Translations under genes and position numbers: made by a program | The notes under the pieces: model-generated | What the model saw: the letters and a program-made list of their open reading frames with translations, nothing else | Database searches by the model: none | What the model was told of the DNA's origin: nothing | Assembly (NCBI GenBank): GCA_024280655.1 | Contig: JAJRPR010000102.1 | Location: 1-34,095, forward strand | Reading direction: 5' to 3' | DNA: 34,095 bases | Source: Alphaproteobacteria bacterium | GTDB taxonomy: Bacteria > Pseudomonadota > Alphaproteobacteria > Rhizobiales > Devosiaceae | Part shown: positions 31,642-34,095 of the stretch, in pieces | Layout: every line of letters starts with the position of its first letter | Position numbering within the stretch: position 1 is the first letter of the stretch

Positions 31642-33282
31642 TTACAAATGCTCTTCTTTGCTTTGCTCAACCAATGCTTTATTATAGTTCGACAGGGCAT
31701 CAACATGATAGAGCCAGCCGATTGGCGTTCTCTCGCGTCCCTCAAGCACAATTAAGCATGATTTCCCTGAACTTTCAAAAGCCTTTAGTGCAGTTTCAAG
31801 ATTATCACCAGCACGTAACCATGCTTTTGAGGTCATAATATCAAATTCAGGAATTTCATCACCCTCCTTAAATCTAGCCATAATATCTCGCACCCTAATC
31901 TGCTTGGCGAAATATTGATGCGGGCCTTCTTCAAGCATAATGCCACGAGTAAAAAGCTGCCAATAAAAGAAACTTCTACCCATTGCTAATTGGCTTAGGC
32001 CTGTTGAAATTGAAACGGCAATTAGCAAGGCAATAGACAATGCAAACCCTCCCGTAAGTTCAAAAATCATCACAACAGTTGAAATTGGTGCGCCAAGTAC
32101 TGCAGCGGCTACTGCACCCATGCCAATAATTGCATAGAGCGAACTTGATGAAACGGCATCAGGAAAAACTGCCAATGCCATAATGCCAAATGCCCCACCA
32201 GTCATTGCACCTAAATATAGAGCAGGAGAAAACACACCGCCCCCCATGCGTGAGCTAATGGTGATAGCGGTGGCAATGGTTTTTGCAACGATTAAGGCTA
32301 ACATTAGACCAATAGAAAGTGAGCCAGCAATAGCGCTATCGGTTGCTTCATAGCCAACACCAAGAACTTGCGGGAATAATAAGGCTATTAGGCCTACTAA
32401 AAACCCGCCCAATACTGGGCGTAACATTATTGGCATTTTAAGATGTCTAGAAACCCAATCTGTGCCAATCAATGAAGATTGAAACAAAATGGCAACCAGT
32501 GCGCAAGTAACGCCAAGCAGAGCAAAGGCCGGAACTTCCCAATATGATATTAAAGTAAAATCAGGAACAATAAAAGCAGGGACATCGCCAAACCACATGC
32601 GAGAAATAACCGCAGCCACTACTGCTGCAATAACCAAAGGCACAAAGGCGCTCATTGCAAAATGTGCCAATATTACTTCATGCGCAAATAAAACCCCAGC
32701 AATGGGCGCATTAAAAGAAGCTGAAATAGCAGCGGCAACACCGCAAGCTAGCATGGTTTTACGAGCTGAGGGGGGGAGTTCAAAAAAGCGAAAAAGTGCT
32801 TTTGAAACAGCGGCGGCATAAAATACAACTGGGCCTTCACGTCCAGCACTGCCGCCAAACCCAAGCGTAATTGCTGAAATGAGCGTTCCAATAGTGGCGT
32901 TCTTTAGATTTAGATGTTTCGAGGAATGGGCACGAGCCTCAATAACGTCGGCAACACCGCCAGCTCGCCCTAACGGTCGCCAAAAATGTAAAATAGTTCC
33001 TACCAACAGACCGCCAAATGTCGGTGCTACAATAACAACCCACCAAGGCAATGTTGAAAGCGATAATAAAAACCGCTCAGAGCTTGTGCCAGCCCAAAAG
33101 ATTTGAAACATACCTATAAGCGTGCGAAACCCAATGCCGACTAATGCGCCAGATATTCCAGCAATCAGTGCTAGCAACCAAACTTTTGGTTGTTGCATCT
33201 TAAGAAAAATATCAACATGCGGTCGCACCCAGCGATAGATAACCATATTTATTTGGTGGATGCGACCATGCCTACGTGACAT
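31642..33282 (-). CDS. clcA: ClC-family chloride channel/transporter
   Basis: This 546-residue membrane protein belongs to the ClC family, which moves chloride by channel or Cl-/H+ exchange. After a cytosolic start it shows 'LVGIGFRTLIGMFQ', the selectivity motif with the gating Glu 'GGSAGREGPVVFYAAA', 'SASFNAPIAGVLFAHEVIL', and 'SSRMGGGVFSPALYLGAMTG' with a following helix block. The C-terminal 90 residues ('RVRDIMARFKEGDEIPEF' onward) look like a CBS-type pair that is degenerate or short. AGGAG lies about 8 bases before the ATG. The position equal to the 'proton glutamate' of E. coli ClcA appears to be Val (HEV). The gene symbol is by family only. Confidence 0.92.
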   Translation of the reverse strand: MSRRHGRIHQINMVIYRWVRPHVDIFLKMQQPKVWLLALIAGISGALVGIGFRTLIGMFQIFWAGTSSERFLLSLSTLPWWVVIVAPTFGGLLVGTILHFWRPLGRAGGVADVIEARAHSSKHLNLKNATIGTLISAITLGFGGSAGREGPVVFYAAAVSKALFRFFELPPSARKTMLACGVAAAISASFNAPIAGVLFAHEVILAHFAMSAFVPLVIAAVVAAVISRMWFGDVPAFIVPDFTLISYWEVPAFALLGVTCALVAILFQSSLIGTDWVSRHLKMPIMLRPVLGGFLVGLIALLFPQVLGVGYEATDSAIAGSLSIGLMLALIVAKTIATAITISSRMGGGVFSPALYLGAMTGGAFGIMALAVFPDAVSSSSLYAIIGMGAVAAAVLGAPISTVVMIFELTGGFALSIALLIAVSISTGLSQLAMGRSFFYWQLFTRGIMLEEGPHQYFAKQIRVRDIMARFKEGDEIPEFDIMTSKAWLRAGDNLETALKAFESSGKSCLIVLEGRERTPIGWLYHVDALSNYNKALVEQSKEEHL

Positions 33283-33321
33283 TTATAGGTTCTCCTAATA
33301 GACTTGTATTCAACCATGTTT

Positions 33322-33342
33322 AACCTATCTTAAGAATAGGTT
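33322..33342. promoter_or_regulatory. Inverted repeat in the clcA/asmA divergent spacer
   Basis: AACCTAT (33322-33328) and ATAGGTT (33336-33342) are exact complements around a 7-base CTTAAGA centre. The repeat lies 40 bases from the clcA start and immediately before TTGACT (33342-33347), a possible -35 element for the AsmA-family gene. An operator controlling one or both divergent genes is plausible but unproven. Confidence 0.4.
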
Positions 33343-33404
33343 TGACTTAGTGAAACTAATTGTCACAATTATAAAGAGAAAATGAAACATCTAACAAGGC
33401 TTTT

Positions 33405-34095
33405 ATGTTAAATCGTATATATATAATTGTTGGAATGTTGGCAATTGTTTTGCTTGCAGGTGCATTTCTTGCGCCATTTATGGTCGATTGGAATAACTAT
33501 AAAGAGCGCATGGAATATATCGCACAAAAGGCGCTCGGCAATGAAGTAAAAATAAATGGCGATATGTCAATTTCATTATTGCCGCAACCACGACTTAGTT
33601 TTGAAGATGTTGTGGTTGGATCTGATGAGCAAATAACTATTAAAATAGCTCGTGTAAGTGCTAAGTTTTCATTGTTGGATTTTTTTCGAGATCGTTATTT
33701 TATTACAGATCTTTCCCTAGAATCTGTACAGTTTTTTTTGAAGATTGATAAAAATGGTAAATTAATAACGCCCTTTGTTTTAGCAAAATCAATCACTAAT
33801 ATTAATGCCAGTATTGCAGATGCTAATATTGAGAACGGCTCAATAGAGATTTACGATGCACGAGTTGATGAGGTTTTAGGTGCGCAAAATTTCGATGGAA
33901 ACCTGACGATTGCAGGTTTAGATGGGCCGTTTTCATTAGCTGGAATTGGTGAATATGAAGGAAAAACCTATGATTTACGGGTTAATAGTTCGCAAATTAA
34001 TTCGAAAAACAAGATGCAGTTAGGACTATTGCTTCGCCCACAAAATAACGGTTTCACTCTTAAAATGAACGGTGAATTAACAGCAAATCTAATGC
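33405..34095 (+). CDS. AsmA-family protein, 5' part
   Basis: The frame from ATG 33405 stays open to the window end (230 codons). AAGG lies about 6 bases upstream of the start. The protein begins with one N-terminal membrane helix ('IIVGMLAIVLLAGAFLAPF') followed by 'MVDWNNYKERMEYIAQKALG', 'VKINGDMSISLLPQPRLSFE' and 'DVVVG', the characteristic start of AsmA-type proteins. The rest is a repetitive beta-rich periplasmic region ('NIENGSIEIYDARVDEVLG'). AsmA-like proteins are inner-membrane anchored and are linked to lipid transport to, or homeostasis of, the outer membrane. The 3' end lies outside the window, so total length is unknown. Confidence 0.88.
   Translation, partial: MLNRIYIIVGMLAIVLLAGAFLAPFMVDWNNYKERMEYIAQKALGNEVKINGDMSISLLPQPRLSFEDVVVGSDEQITIKIARVSAKFSLLDFFRDRYFITDLSLESVQFFLKIDKNGKLITPFVLAKSITNINASIADANIENGSIEIYDARVDEVLGAQNFDGNLTIAGLDGPFSLAGIGEYEGKTYDLRVNSSQINSKNKMQLGLLLRPQNNGFTLKMNGELTANLM

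Overview
This AT-rich window looks like a chromosomal segment of an alphaproteobacterium, most likely of the Hyphomicrobiales (Rhizobiales) type. The evidence is gene content and order. There is a division and cell-wall (dcw) run ftsW-murG-murC-murB-ddl-ftsQ-ftsA-ftsZ. It is followed by lpxC-bamD-recN-ligA, which is the usual alphaproteobacterial continuation. An IalB-family periplasmic protein, an SdhE next to recG and mfd, and an FtsZ ending in an 'IPSFLRKRG'-type tail all fit. No rRNA, tRNA, CRISPR array, transposase or phage gene was found. No gene-free gap exceeds 300 bases.

Layout. (1) 1-826: 3' part of mraY. (2) 828-7567: recG on the minus strand, only 1 base from the end of mraY and convergent with it, then sdhE, mfd (frameshifted) and ialB on the plus strand. 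This block sits where murD is normally found in alphaproteobacterial dcw clusters, and no murD is present. (3) 7669-18477: ftsW, a repeat-filled 212-base spacer, murG, murC, murB, a DUF418-like membrane protein, ddl, ftsQ, ftsA, a regulatory-looking spacer and ftsZ, closed by a strong intrinsic terminator at 18502-18531. (4) 18588-24488: lpxC (lipid A), bamD (outer-membrane protein assembly), recN (break repair) and ligA (NAD-dependent ligase with an unusual N-terminal extension). (5) 24475-34095: a mixed-strand region with pepP(-), a 42-residue protein(+), prmA(-), a DUF1624 membrane protein(+), a DUF2147 secreted protein(-), uvrD(-, interrupted by an amber codon), clcA(-) and the 5' part of an AsmA-family gene(+).

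Functionally, the central block makes lipid II precursors (MraY, MurG, MurC, MurB, Ddl) and builds the septum (FtsW, FtsQ, FtsA, FtsZ). The flanking genes serve the outer membrane (LpxC, BamD, AsmA) and DNA maintenance (RecG, Mfd, RecN, LigA, UvrD).

The most notable observations are these. Mfd and UvrD, the two translocases that act on stalled RNA polymerase and in excision repair, are both disrupted: Mfd by one missing T in a T6 run, and UvrD by a Trp-to-amber change in an otherwise intact frame. The murD position is occupied by an unrelated recG-sdhE-mfd-ialB module. The ftsW-murG junction carries a degenerate repeat family that also encodes the FtsW C-terminal tail. LigA carries about 80 extra N-terminal residues. 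Several clean inverted repeats lie upstream of ftsZ, uvrD, the prmA/DUF1624 pair and the clcA/asmA pair. I see no wholly new multi-gene system; most of the window is core housekeeping.
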